Assembly: GCF_003014755.1 (NCBI RefSeq)
Contig: NZ_PYAW01000001.1
Span: forward strand, 806,001 to 870,000
DNA from: Chitinophaga niastensis
GTDB lineage: Bacteria > Bacteroidota > Bacteroidia > Chitinophagales > Chitinophagaceae
Direction: 5' to 3'
Length of the DNA stretch: 64,000 bases
This document shows positions 44,757-53,541 of the stretch, in pieces; position 1 is the stretch's first letter, and every line of letters begins with the position of its first letter. The translations under genes were made by a program, and so were the position numbers. The notes beneath the pieces are model-generated. The model did not search any database. It had not been told where the DNA came from and worked only from the letters and a program-made list of their open reading frames with translations.

Positions 44757-45890
44757 ATGAAGTTGAAGCTTTCAAGGTATGTTGAAGTAATACCTATCCC
44801 GGCCTATAAAGATATTCCAGGCTCAGATGTACTGCTTTTTTCCACCCGTAGCGGGCAAACGTTGCGCTTATCCGGTGATTACCTGTCTGTGCTCCAACGT
44901 GGTGAATATGCGCTGTTACCGGATATGTTGCTAAGATCATTGCTGATGCAGGAAGTACTGGTACCGGAGGAGGAAGCGGAAACAGCATTTGTAATTACAC
45001 GCAGCCAGTTACATAAACTGGAGGAAAGCACACAATCAGCTTCTTTGGTAGTACCAGTTACCATTACGCCCGATAGTTACCTGCTAAACAGATTGGTACA
45101 GGAAATACAATATGTTTTAACAACTGTTTCCTTTACGAATATACAGTCCTTCAAATTTACCATCAGGTTACTGATTGTGATGCACAGGTCAGAAGCCGGA
45201 CTGCATTGGCTTTCAGAATTAGATGATCTCCTGACATTAATTAAGATGCCTTTCCGGGTACAGTTCACAGCAAATATTTTGTTTGAAGACGGAGGCGGGC
45301 ATGTGCAGCTTCCTGTCCTGCAAAAACTGGCTCTGGCCAAACTGTATTTTACCTTCAGCAAACTACACCTGGCCAATGTGGTAGGCAATACCATTACTAC
45401 GCTTCACGCTATAGCCGCGCTTTTGCAGCATGCTGCGCTGAAAGGGGCGCTGAAAATTCATTGTAACTTTTTTGTTACCGGTACCTGCTGGCAAAACTGG
45501 CCACCGGCTTTTACAGCATCCCTGTTGGCATTGGGAAGAAGCCGGCAGGTAATCCTGGAGTTTAACCAGGAGTCGTCCGGAACCATGCAGCAGCTAAAGG
45601 CAGCAGAAATTGCTTTGTTTAGTTTTATTGTAGAGAAAGGAATCAGCTGTCATTGGCTACCGCAACTGCCGTATTATGTTCACCAGGAAATGAGGCAACA
45701 TGCGGGAGGGGGCATTTATCACCGGCCACCGGCAAGCATGATTAAGGATCATTTACCATGTGTACAGTGTGTTTATCTCCCTGTTTGCGGCGGTAAAGAA
45801 AGCAAGAAGCTCTTGGGGAATGAAGACTGCCCCGACTTCATCAGGAACATCTCTTCCAGGGTGCTCCTGTCTGCCGGCTTTGCCCTGTAA
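44757..45890 (+). CDS. Degenerate radical SAM maturase-like protein with SPASM cysteines
   Basis: A 377-residue protein. The first 80 residues (RYVEVIPIP, LLFSTRSGQTLRLS, YLSVLQRGEYALL, VLVPEEEAET) resemble the N-terminal segment of radical SAM peptide maturases. Where these enzymes have CxxxCxxC, this protein reads VVPVTITPDSYLL, so the catalytic [4Fe-4S] cysteines are absent. The C-terminus keeps a SPASM-like set: C335, C338, C344 and C358, in CVQCVYLPVCGG and then EDCP. It is divergent from the LanB unit. It may be a non-catalytic partner that binds the precursor or an Fe-S cluster. The resemblance is by eye and needs a profile search. Confidence 0.6.
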   Translation: MKLKLSRYVEVIPIPAYKDIPGSDVLLFSTRSGQTLRLSGDYLSVLQRGEYALLPDMLLRSLLMQEVLVPEEEAETAFVITRSQLHKLEESTQSASLVVPVTITPDSYLLNRLVQEIQYVLTTVSFTNIQSFKFTIRLLIVMHRSEAGLHWLSELDDLLTLIKMPFRVQFTANILFEDGGGHVQLPVLQKLALAKLYFTFSKLHLANVVGNTITTLHAIAALLQHAALKGALKIHCNFFVTGTCWQNWPPAFTASLLALGRSRQVILEFNQESSGTMQQLKAAEIALFSFIVEKGISCHWLPQLPYYVHQEMRQHAGGGIYHRPPASMIKDHLPCVQCVYLPVCGGKESKKLLGNEDCPDFIRNISSRVLLSAGFAL

Positions 45891-45980
45891 TAAATAGCCA
45901 TTTCCGCTATCAGCGAAGTACTGTCTGTATGTGCTTATAGTATTATTCCACCTGAAATAACAATCGCTGCATGTGGTGAA

Positions 45981-46020
45981 AAAAAGACCCCCCGGATAAA
46001 CCAAGGGGGCCGTTCTTTTT
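45981..46020. terminator. Bidirectional terminator between the RiPP locus and the GH31 gene
   Basis: A GC-rich stem CCCCC/GGGGG (45988-45993 with 46005-46009) is flanked by an A-run and a TTCTTTTT run, and lies between two convergent genes. Confidence 0.8.
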
Positions 46021-48478
46021 ATAAACCCACGTTAATAAGCTGGTTACCATTCGCAAAGGTTGCCTGTTGCACCATGCAACGCGCTGCCGGAATAGAAGAC
46101 CCTTGCGGATCAAAGCGTGATATAGGTGACAGGAAGGAATACCCGTTTGTTTGTAATGATAGCGGACTACCGTTAACGGTTATACTTTTTTGCTCACCAA
46201 ATCCGTGGAGTAATAATTTTATGTAGTGAAATTTAGAAGCATAACTGCCGGTTGTTTCCTCCAGGATAATTTTTTTATCAGCCGGATTGTAAGTAATGAC
46301 GCGTTGATAGAAGCTTCCTTTTTCATTGTCAAAACTTTCACCATCATCTTCATAATAAACAAATGTATTTTGTTTATCTCCATGGTAAATGTGCAGGAAA
46401 AGCGTATCTACCGGCTTTTCCGAAGTATTTTGAATTAATGACTGCATAGGAATAATGCTGCTTTCTTTTACAAATACCGGCAACGTTTTCATATTCAGCG
46501 GTGTGATCACGTCCTGTTTGCCGGCAGTGATGGTATCAGTATAAAGGTTGTACCATTTTCCTTCAGGGAAGTAGATCTGTCCAAATTCTTTTGTACTCTC
46601 AAAAGGCGCTACCATAAAGGCGTTGCCGTAGCCGTATTGATTTTGATAACGGGTATCATAAACGTTTGGATCAAAGGTGTTGTTGAGTGCCAGTGTACGC
46701 ATAACGGGAACGCCTGTACGTGTTGCTTCATACATTGTGCTATAGAGATATGGCAGCAGGTGATAGCGGAGATTGATATAATTACGGGAGATCTCCAGTA
46801 CCTCTTCTCCGTAAGCCCATGGCTCAGATGATTTGGTATTTACACCGGTATGATTACGGAAGTAAGGAATAAATGCACCTATTTGCATCCAGCGGGCATA
46901 TAAACTAACGGTTGGATTGCCGGTGAAGCCGCCTATATCCATGCCGGTGAAAGCCATGCCACTTATGCCCAGACTATTCATTAATCGTACACCCAGGAGC
47001 ATATGATCTTCTTCAGCGCGGTTATCACCTGTCCATATGGCACTATAACGTTGTGAGCCGGCATAGGCTGCACGGGTTAAGAGGAAAGGGCGTTTCTTTA
47101 ACTCTTCACGGGCGCCTTCATAGCTGGCGCGCACCATTTCCAGCCCGTAAATATTGTGTGCCTGTTGATGAGTAACCGGATGTCCTTCATAATCAAAGAT
47201 GACGTTATCAGGCATTTTCTGTCCCCAGGTGGCTATTTCATTCATGTCGTTCCATATGCCGCGCACACCGTCACGCATATACGATTTTATCTGTCCTTTC
47301 CACCAATCACGACCTTTCACGCTGGTGAAGTCCGGAAAGTGGCACCAGCCGGGCCATACCTGGCCGGTATAGTTTTGACCGTCGTTATATTTAATAAAGA
47401 TATTTTCGTTTTTACCGCTTTCATATGCCGCGTATCCTTCTTCTACCTTAATACCCGGATCTACAATTACAGTTAGTTTAAAGCCCATATCCGCGAGCTG
47501 GTTGCTGAGTTGTTTGGGATTGGGAAAACGATCTTTATTCCAGGTAAACAGTTTATAGGCATCCATGTAGTGAATATCCAATGTGATGCCATCGGCAGGG
47601 ATTTTCTTTTCACGCAATGTTTGCGCAATGCGCATCACTTCGGTGTCCGGGTAGTAGCTGTAGCGGTTTTGCTGATATCCCAGGCTCCACATTGGGGGCA
47701 TAGGCATACGCCCGGTGAGATTAGTATATGCTGTGATGATATCTGTCATTTGTGGGTGATAGATGAAATAGTAATTCATCTCTCCTCCCCTGGCGCCAAA
47801 GGAAGAAAAGCGATTGTTGCTGGCGCCGAAGTTGAAGTCGCTTTGAAAAGTATTGTCGAAGAATATGCCGTAGTTAATATGATGGTGTATGCCCACATAA
47901 AAAGGGATGGTGGCATAGATAGGGTCTGTGTTGGTGGCGTATCCAAATTTATCGGAGTTCCAGTTCGTATAGGCTTCACCTTTACGATCCAGGTTGCCGG
48001 TTTTTTCTCCAAGGCCAATGAATCTTTCGCCATCCTGCATCTTTTTGTAGGTAGTTACTTCATCACCTATCCAGGAGGTTGTTAATCCGGCTTCATCCTC
48101 GTTGATCACTTCTCCCGAAGGGGTGAGAAAATGGATGGAAAACGGATCTTTAGTAATACGCAGGTGCAGGGAATCTGTTGTTACATTGATCTCACTGTTG
48201 TTTTGCGTTGTTTGTAATTTGGTAGTTATTGGTTTTGCAATAACAGCATAAGAGAAATCTGCTGCCAATGGTTGTTTATCCATTCGCACGCGGATAACGG
48301 ACGGACTATATACCGTTATTTCTGCAAAAGCATTTTCCGCGCTGATTTTAATTTGTTGTCCTGAAATGTTGACCGTGTTTATTTTGCCGATCTTTTTTAC
48401 CTGATTTTGAGCCTGGGCATACAGGGAGGAGAGCAGTAGTAGCCATCCTGAGAGCCTTAGCAATGCTTTTGTATACAT
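46019..48478 (-). CDS. GH31-family alpha-glucosidase-like enzyme
   Basis: A roughly 819-residue secreted glycoside hydrolase family 31 enzyme. It has a signal peptide (LSGWLLLLSSLYAQAQ), an N-terminal beta domain (to about 230), the catalytic barrel with nucleophile motif WNDMNE and acid/base region in IWTGDNRAEEDHM, and a C-terminal DUF5110-like beta domain. GH31 enzymes include alpha-glucosidases, alpha-xylosidases and related hydrolases; alpha-glucosidase is most likely but not certain. The open frame starts at 48502; the ATG at 48478 gives a better signal. It is the only hydrolase of this susCD locus. Confidence 0.9.
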   Translation of the reverse strand: MYTKALLRLSGWLLLLSSLYAQAQNQVKKIGKINTVNISGQQIKISAENAFAEITVYSPSVIRVRMDKQPLAADFSYAVIAKPITTKLQTTQNNSEINVTTDSLHLRITKDPFSIHFLTPSGEVINEDEAGLTTSWIGDEVTTYKKMQDGERFIGLGEKTGNLDRKGEAYTNWNSDKFGYATNTDPIYATIPFYVGIHHHINYGIFFDNTFQSDFNFGASNNRFSSFGARGGEMNYYFIYHPQMTDIITAYTNLTGRMPMPPMWSLGYQQNRYSYYPDTEVMRIAQTLREKKIPADGITLDIHYMDAYKLFTWNKDRFPNPKQLSNQLADMGFKLTVIVDPGIKVEEGYAAYESGKNENIFIKYNDGQNYTGQVWPGWCHFPDFTSVKGRDWWKGQIKSYMRDGVRGIWNDMNEIATWGQKMPDNVIFDYEGHPVTHQQAHNIYGLEMVRASYEGAREELKKRPFLLTRAAYAGSQRYSAIWTGDNRAEEDHMLLGVRLMNSLGISGMAFTGMDIGGFTGNPTVSLYARWMQIGAFIPYFRNHTGVNTKSSEPWAYGEEVLEISRNYINLRYHLLPYLYSTMYEATRTGVPVMRTLALNNTFDPNVYDTRYQNQYGYGNAFMVAPFESTKEFGQIYFPEGKWYNLYTDTITAGKQDVITPLNMKTLPVFVKESSIIPMQSLIQNTSEKPVDTLFLHIYHGDKQNTFVYYEDDGESFDNEKGSFYQRVITYNPADKKIILEETTGSYASKFHYIKLLLHGFGEQKSITVNGSPLSLQTNGYSFLSPISRFDPQGSSIPAARCMVQQATFANGNQLINVGL

Positions 48479-48576
48479 ATGAACGATTGATTTTCGACGC
48501 AAAAAGATCTCCCTGCAGCATTATCTGCATAATGCGTGATACTTATAAAACATAATGTGGTGGAGGCTTTTGCCGG

Positions 48577-48606
48577 GAGCAGGATCACTCTTTCATGATC
48601 CTGCTC
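48577..48606. terminator. Hairpin between susD and the GH31 gene
   Basis: Perfect 11-base arms GAGCAGGATCA/TGATCCTGCTC with an eight-base loop. In the transcription direction no T-run follows, so it is more like an intercistronic stability hairpin than a full terminator. Confidence 0.55.
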
Positions 48607-48624
48607 TCAACAAAAAAGATATTA

Positions 48625-50184
48625 TTAGTAACCTGGGTTCTGTTTCAGGTTTGGATTTACAGCCAGATCGCTGGTTGGAATCGGGAATAACAGGTACTTT
48701 GGATCATCTGTTGGTTTCAGCTGCCATGGCTGCAGGAACTTACCGAAGCGGATCAGATCCTGTCTTCTCCAGCCTTCCCAGAATAATTCACGGCCTCTTT
48801 CATCGAGGAGGTTGTTCACATCGAGTGCTCCAAAAGCAGATGCGCCACGTTTGGTGCGGAGTTGATTTACGATGGTTAACCCGTCACCAGCTTTGCCGGT
48901 TCTTACCAATGCTTCTGCTTTCATGAGCAGAACGTCTGCGTAGCGGAAGAAAACAAAGTCGTTACTGGCTTCATTACCATCTCTTGAATTCTTGGAAGTA
49001 GAAAGATCCGGTGGATATTTAACTACCCTGATACCTGTTATTTCCAGGGTATTGCCGGTTTCTTTTAACTGCACATCTCTTGTAAAAGCAAGCATATTAC
49101 CTTTTCTGTCTTTTAAGGCAACGCCATTTACATTATACTGTTGTCCTACCAGGAATCCTACCCTTAGGCCGGTTGAATCTGTAACACCGGAATAGCTGCC
49201 ACCTCTTCTGGTATCTGTGGCTTCATACTTATCATAAAAATCAGATAAGGTAGTAAAGCCGTTCCAGCCACTTGGTATCATATTATAATGCAGGGTGGAT
49301 TTCCAGCGGGCAAATACGTTGTTACCGTTATCACCGCGGGCAGTACTGATGCCTGGTCCGTTTTGCTGTGTAAAGATGTTTTCGGTAGACTTCACATCAT
49401 TATCACGGGCAAAGTTATCATAGTAGTTATTAGCAAGACTGTAACTACCGGTGCCATTGGTGATCTGATCTGCCAGTTTAATTACCTGTGCCATATCTCC
49501 GGCGTCAAATGTGGGACTTTGTCTGTTTAGAAATGCGCCTTTATTGAGGTAACATTTCATCAGCAGAAAACGTGCTGCATCTTTATTTGCAACGTAGGCC
49601 GGTGTAGAAGGTCTGTCGCCAAGATCATTTGTGATGGCCGTCAGTTCCGCTATAATGTAATCCAATGCTTCCTGCGCTTTTAATACTTTAGGAGCATTCA
49701 GGAGGGTATCAGTTGGGTTTCTGAAAGGCACCTGACCCCAGAGATCCAATACAGAAAACATAGAGAATGCACGGAGGAAGCGGGCTTCGGCAGCCTGCCC
49801 TGCGGTAGGTTTGAAGTTTAATACATTGGTGGCGCTGAATTGTTCCAGCAATAGTCTGCTGAATGCATTCTGGATATGCGCGTGATCTGATGTCCAGATA
49901 TGCTGGTGTAATGCGCGCCATACACCATTATCATCCCAGTCACCTGCGCGGGTAGGCCCTACTGCTTCATCTGTAGACATTTCAGACAAGCCCCATGTAT
50001 TGGAAAAGTCCTGGTAGGGCATTTGTAAATTATCATAGGCTGTTTTCAGCAAAGCAGGTGCTTTTATAACGGAATCCGCATCAGATTTGGTAAGTGTGGA
50101 CCCCAGTTTTTCATTGAGATTACAGGCTGCAAATCCTATACTGCAACCAATTATTAGAATAGATCGGATTTTATTATAAGTCAT
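48625..50184 (-). CDS. SusD/RagB-family nutrient-binding lipoprotein
   Basis: A 519-residue outer-membrane lipoprotein: the signal ends in GFAAC with Cys21 as lipidation site. SusD-like features include an N-terminal TPR-like helical fold with NAFSRLLLEQF and AEARFLRAFSMF, and the C-terminal GRELFWEGWRRQDLIRFG. SusD proteins cap the SusC transporter and bind oligosaccharides or other ligands. It is 27 bases downstream of susC and surely cotranscribed. Confidence 0.95.
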   Translation of the reverse strand: MTYNKIRSILIIGCSIGFAACNLNEKLGSTLTKSDADSVIKAPALLKTAYDNLQMPYQDFSNTWGLSEMSTDEAVGPTRAGDWDDNGVWRALHQHIWTSDHAHIQNAFSRLLLEQFSATNVLNFKPTAGQAAEARFLRAFSMFSVLDLWGQVPFRNPTDTLLNAPKVLKAQEALDYIIAELTAITNDLGDRPSTPAYVANKDAARFLLMKCYLNKGAFLNRQSPTFDAGDMAQVIKLADQITNGTGSYSLANNYYDNFARDNDVKSTENIFTQQNGPGISTARGDNGNNVFARWKSTLHYNMIPSGWNGFTTLSDFYDKYEATDTRRGGSYSGVTDSTGLRVGFLVGQQYNVNGVALKDRKGNMLAFTRDVQLKETGNTLEITGIRVVKYPPDLSTSKNSRDGNEASNDFVFFRYADVLLMKAEALVRTGKAGDGLTIVNQLRTKRGASAFGALDVNNLLDERGRELFWEGWRRQDLIRFGKFLQPWQLKPTDDPKYLLFPIPTSDLAVNPNLKQNPGY

Positions 50185-50211
50185 GATAGTAGTTTTTTGG
50201 TGAATGGTAGA

Positions 50212-53166
50212 TTATAACGAGAAGAGTAAGCCAAACATTACACTTCTTGCAGTGGGATAAGGCGTGTACTCTATACCAAAGGAAGTAACACCATTCACGC
50301 TTTTATCAGTATTAACTTCCGGATCAAAACCGCTGTACCTGGTGATTACAAAGAGATTTTGGCCGGTTACATATACCGCTGCATTTTTCAGCACCTTACC
50401 TACATTACCAATATTATAAGTGAGTGTCAGATTATCCAGCTTCATGAAATTGCCATTTTCCAGGTACCTGGAAGAAACGGTAATTGGGTTAGAAAGGTCT
50501 TCTTTACTACCCAGTAAAGCTTTTGCAATATTCCGGGAACCGAGGTTACCTATTGGCAATATGGTGTTTGCGGTATTGTTGTATACCTGGAAACCAAACG
50601 CACCGTGAGCGCTCGCACCTAATACCCATTTCTTATAAGCCACTTCCGTATTTATACCGAATAATGTTTTAGGATTTGGGTTGGTAAGGTAGTACAGGGT
50701 ATTACCATTATCTGCATATATGCCCTGACCTTTATCATCAAAGCCTTCAAATTTGCGTACATAGAACGTGTTCAAAGGATATCCGTTCGCCAGTCTTTGT
50801 GCAGTAGCACCGGAAACACCCTGACCACTGATAGATCCTGTAAGCACCGGAGGACCTGAATAGTCTTTCAGTTTATTGTGCAGGAAGGTAGCATTTGCAC
50901 CAACACTCCAGGAGAAGTCCCTGTTCTTAATGATCTCCCCTTTCAATTGCAGTTCCACACCGTTATTGATTACGTTACCAGGAAGATTTATCCAGTAAGA
51001 GGATGCCGGTGCTGGTTGAATAGCAGGGAAACTGAACAGCAGATTAGAAGTATTTTTAACGAAGTAATCAACACTACCATAAATCCTGTTCTTCACAATG
51101 GAGAAGTCTATACCAGCATTAAACTGTTTGGATGTTTCCCATTTCAGATTAGGATTGGCTACATTGGTCAAACCTGCACCACCAGAGGGCCCCAGTCCAT
51201 ACTGTTCCTGTGCCGCACCAGCAGGGAATTCCTGGTTACCAGTAACACCGTAGCCTACTCTCACTGCCAGATTATTAAAAACGGAGCTTTGTTTCAGGAA
51301 CTCTTCGTTGCTGATATTCCATTTACCGGCAAAAGATGGGAAATAACCATACTTGTTATTTGAACCAAATTTGCTGGAACCATCTGCCCTCAAAGTGCCG
51401 GTAAGCAGGTATTTGTCTTTGAAGTTGAGGGAAACCCTGCCAAAATAAGATTGTAATTCTGAACTAGGATTACGGAAAGAGCTGATGGTGGTATTTGCCT
51501 GGGTAGGAGATTGTAAAATATCTGTATAACTCAAAGCATAGGTTGGAAATCCCTTTGCACCGATGCTTACACCAGCGTAATCAAATTTCTGATACTCGTA
51601 TCCCACTACCGCATTCAGGTTAAAGGAAGAAGTAATCTGTTTATTGAAACTCAGTGTATTGTTGAACAACTGTGTGAGTAATTCAGAGGTGCCGTAATAT
51701 GCCTGCCCCAGATTTGAAACGCCTGCAAGATTAATGAAGGAAGCAACCTGTGATCTGCGCGCTCCGTTCTGGTGGTTTACGCTGTACAACATTCTGTACT
51801 CCCAGTTATCATTGAATTTATAATATGGAGAGATACTGGCCAGGATGTAGCTGATATTGGCTTTATCATCGTAAGCATTAGACATGCCCAACGGATTAAC
51901 GGGCTGACCTTCGGCCAGTATATTTACCGTACCATCAGCATTTTTAATTGGCTGCGTTGGATTCCACTGCAAAGCCTGGCCTATCAGGTTTCCTTCAAAG
52001 CCAGCATTGTTGGTAATTGGTGCCAGTTGCTCAGTAGTTTGCGCTGCCATGATATTATAGTCTATCCCCAGTTGTTTGCTGTCCAGGAATTTATTCTGGC
52101 CACTCAGGGTAGCGGTATATTTTTTCAGGCCGGATTTTTTAACGATACCCTGCTGGTCCATCATGCCGAAAGATGCTCTGTAGCGGCCGGTTTCAGTACC
52201 ACCACTCATAGCCAGTCCAATGTTTTGCGTGATACCGGTTCTTAAAATAGCACCCATTGCATCTGAACTTGAGCCAAAGTCGCCGGCAGGCAGATTATAT
52301 TGTTTAAGCGCTGAGCGGTATTCATCACCATTCAGGACCTTCAATTTTTTCATGATATTGCTGGCACCTGCAGAATAACTTACATCCAGCCTGGTAGGGC
52401 CTGGCGTGCCTTTTTTAGTAGTGATGATGATAACGCCATTTGCACCGCGGGAACCATAAATGGCGGTAGCAGAGGCATCTTTCAATACATCCATTGTAGC
52501 GATGTCGCTGGAATTGATAAAGTTGAGTGGGTTGGCATCCGGTGTCTGACCAATGGTGGTTACATTAACATCCGGGCGGGCTACTCTTCCATCTAACGGT
52601 ACACCGTCGATCACATACAAGGGCTGGTTACCGGAACGAACGGAAGATGCACCCCTGATTCGTACGGTAGCAGCAGCTCCCGGAGCACCGCTATTATTGA
52701 GGATCATAAGGCCGGATACTTTACCCTGGATCAGCTGATCAGGTGCAGTGGTGATACCTCTGTTAAATTCGGCCGCTTTTACAGAAGCTACCGCGCCGGT
52801 AAGGTCTTTTTTGCGAGAGGTACCATAACCTACTACCACAACATCAGTGAGGGTGGTGTTTTCCTGTACCAGTTTTACGTTGACAGTCGTTTTGTTTGCA
52901 ATATTTACTTCCTGAGGGGTATACCCTATAAAGGTCACTAGCAGGGCAGTAGCTCCCGGTGCTACGGATACTTTAAAGGTGCCATCAGCATCTGCGGTAG
53001 TGCCGCTTTTGGTGCCTTTGACCTGTACGGAGGCGCCTGGGATAGCAACGCCGCTGTTGTCCGTGATCTTACCTGTAATGGTCTTGTTCTGGGCGTTGAC
53101 GATGCCCTGTACCATAAACAGCAGCATGCACAGAAAAAGATTTTTGATGAGTCTTGATTTGGTCAT
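50212..53166 (-). CDS. SusC/RagA-family TonB-dependent outer-membrane transporter
   Basis: A 984-residue transporter. It has a signal peptide (MLLFMVQGIVNAQ), a carboxypeptidase-regulatory-like domain (about 27-105, ITGKITDNSGVAIPGASV), a plug with the SusC motif TDVVVVGYGTSRKKDLTGAV, SRGANGVIIITTKKG, and a beta barrel ending in an aromatic strand. It imports oligosaccharides together with SusD. The glucosidase gene downstream points to alpha-glucosides as substrate. A TTG-N20-TTACTTTG promoter with an overlapping palindrome lies upstream. Confidence 0.96.
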   Translation of the reverse strand: MTKSRLIKNLFLCMLLFMVQGIVNAQNKTITGKITDNSGVAIPGASVQVKGTKSGTTADADGTFKVSVAPGATALLVTFIGYTPQEVNIANKTTVNVKLVQENTTLTDVVVVGYGTSRKKDLTGAVASVKAAEFNRGITTAPDQLIQGKVSGLMILNNSGAPGAAATVRIRGASSVRSGNQPLYVIDGVPLDGRVARPDVNVTTIGQTPDANPLNFINSSDIATMDVLKDASATAIYGSRGANGVIIITTKKGTPGPTRLDVSYSAGASNIMKKLKVLNGDEYRSALKQYNLPAGDFGSSSDAMGAILRTGITQNIGLAMSGGTETGRYRASFGMMDQQGIVKKSGLKKYTATLSGQNKFLDSKQLGIDYNIMAAQTTEQLAPITNNAGFEGNLIGQALQWNPTQPIKNADGTVNILAEGQPVNPLGMSNAYDDKANISYILASISPYYKFNDNWEYRMLYSVNHQNGARRSQVASFINLAGVSNLGQAYYGTSELLTQLFNNTLSFNKQITSSFNLNAVVGYEYQKFDYAGVSIGAKGFPTYALSYTDILQSPTQANTTISSFRNPSSELQSYFGRVSLNFKDKYLLTGTLRADGSSKFGSNNKYGYFPSFAGKWNISNEEFLKQSSVFNNLAVRVGYGVTGNQEFPAGAAQEQYGLGPSGGAGLTNVANPNLKWETSKQFNAGIDFSIVKNRIYGSVDYFVKNTSNLLFSFPAIQPAPASSYWINLPGNVINNGVELQLKGEIIKNRDFSWSVGANATFLHNKLKDYSGPPVLTGSISGQGVSGATAQRLANGYPLNTFYVRKFEGFDDKGQGIYADNGNTLYYLTNPNPKTLFGINTEVAYKKWVLGASAHGAFGFQVYNNTANTILPIGNLGSRNIAKALLGSKEDLSNPITVSSRYLENGNFMKLDNLTLTYNIGNVGKVLKNAAVYVTGQNLFVITRYSGFDPEVNTDKSVNGVTSFGIEYTPYPTARSVMFGLLFSL

Positions 53167-53364
53167 AAAGTGGATTTTTTGAGCAGTTAAGGCCTGTTCT
53201 GTTACCGTGGATTTAGTTTTTTCAGTAAACGGAAATAGTCGCTTGTATGCAGAGGCTTGCTCGACAGTTTAGCAACGTGGATTTAATTTTTCATTCGTGG
53301 GCCGACTTCGCGTCGCGGTCTTCTAAAATGGTTCTTTATTCTCTGATCGTATTTTGGTTTACTC

Positions 53365-53408
53365 TTTTACTTTAAATCAAAGTAAAAAATCAATCATCAG
53401 GTCAACAA
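53365..53408 (-). promoter_or_regulatory. susC promoter with overlapping palindrome
   Basis: On the reverse strand a -33 TTG (53408-53406) and a -7-like TTACTTTG (53385-53378) are spaced by 20 bases. A palindrome of nine-base arms, TTTTACTTT (53365-53373) and 53379-53387, covers the -7 element, the position of an operator. The start would be about 210 bases upstream of the ATG. The remaining 53167-53541 region shows no gene. Confidence 0.45.
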
Positions 53409-53541
53409 CTTTTACAAGTGAAATATAGAAAATAAATGAGAATATTAATGAAACTTCATTATAATAAATTGATATTCAATTTATTATAAACGTATATGCT
53501 TTAATTATATATTTATGCTATGAAGTAGTTTCCTGCCCGTT

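Noticed and set aside
38000..46000. Search for LanC, a LanT/C39 transporter, a LanP protease and a second precursor
   Set aside because: I read both strands of the locus and found none; export and leader removal must rely on genes outside the locus.
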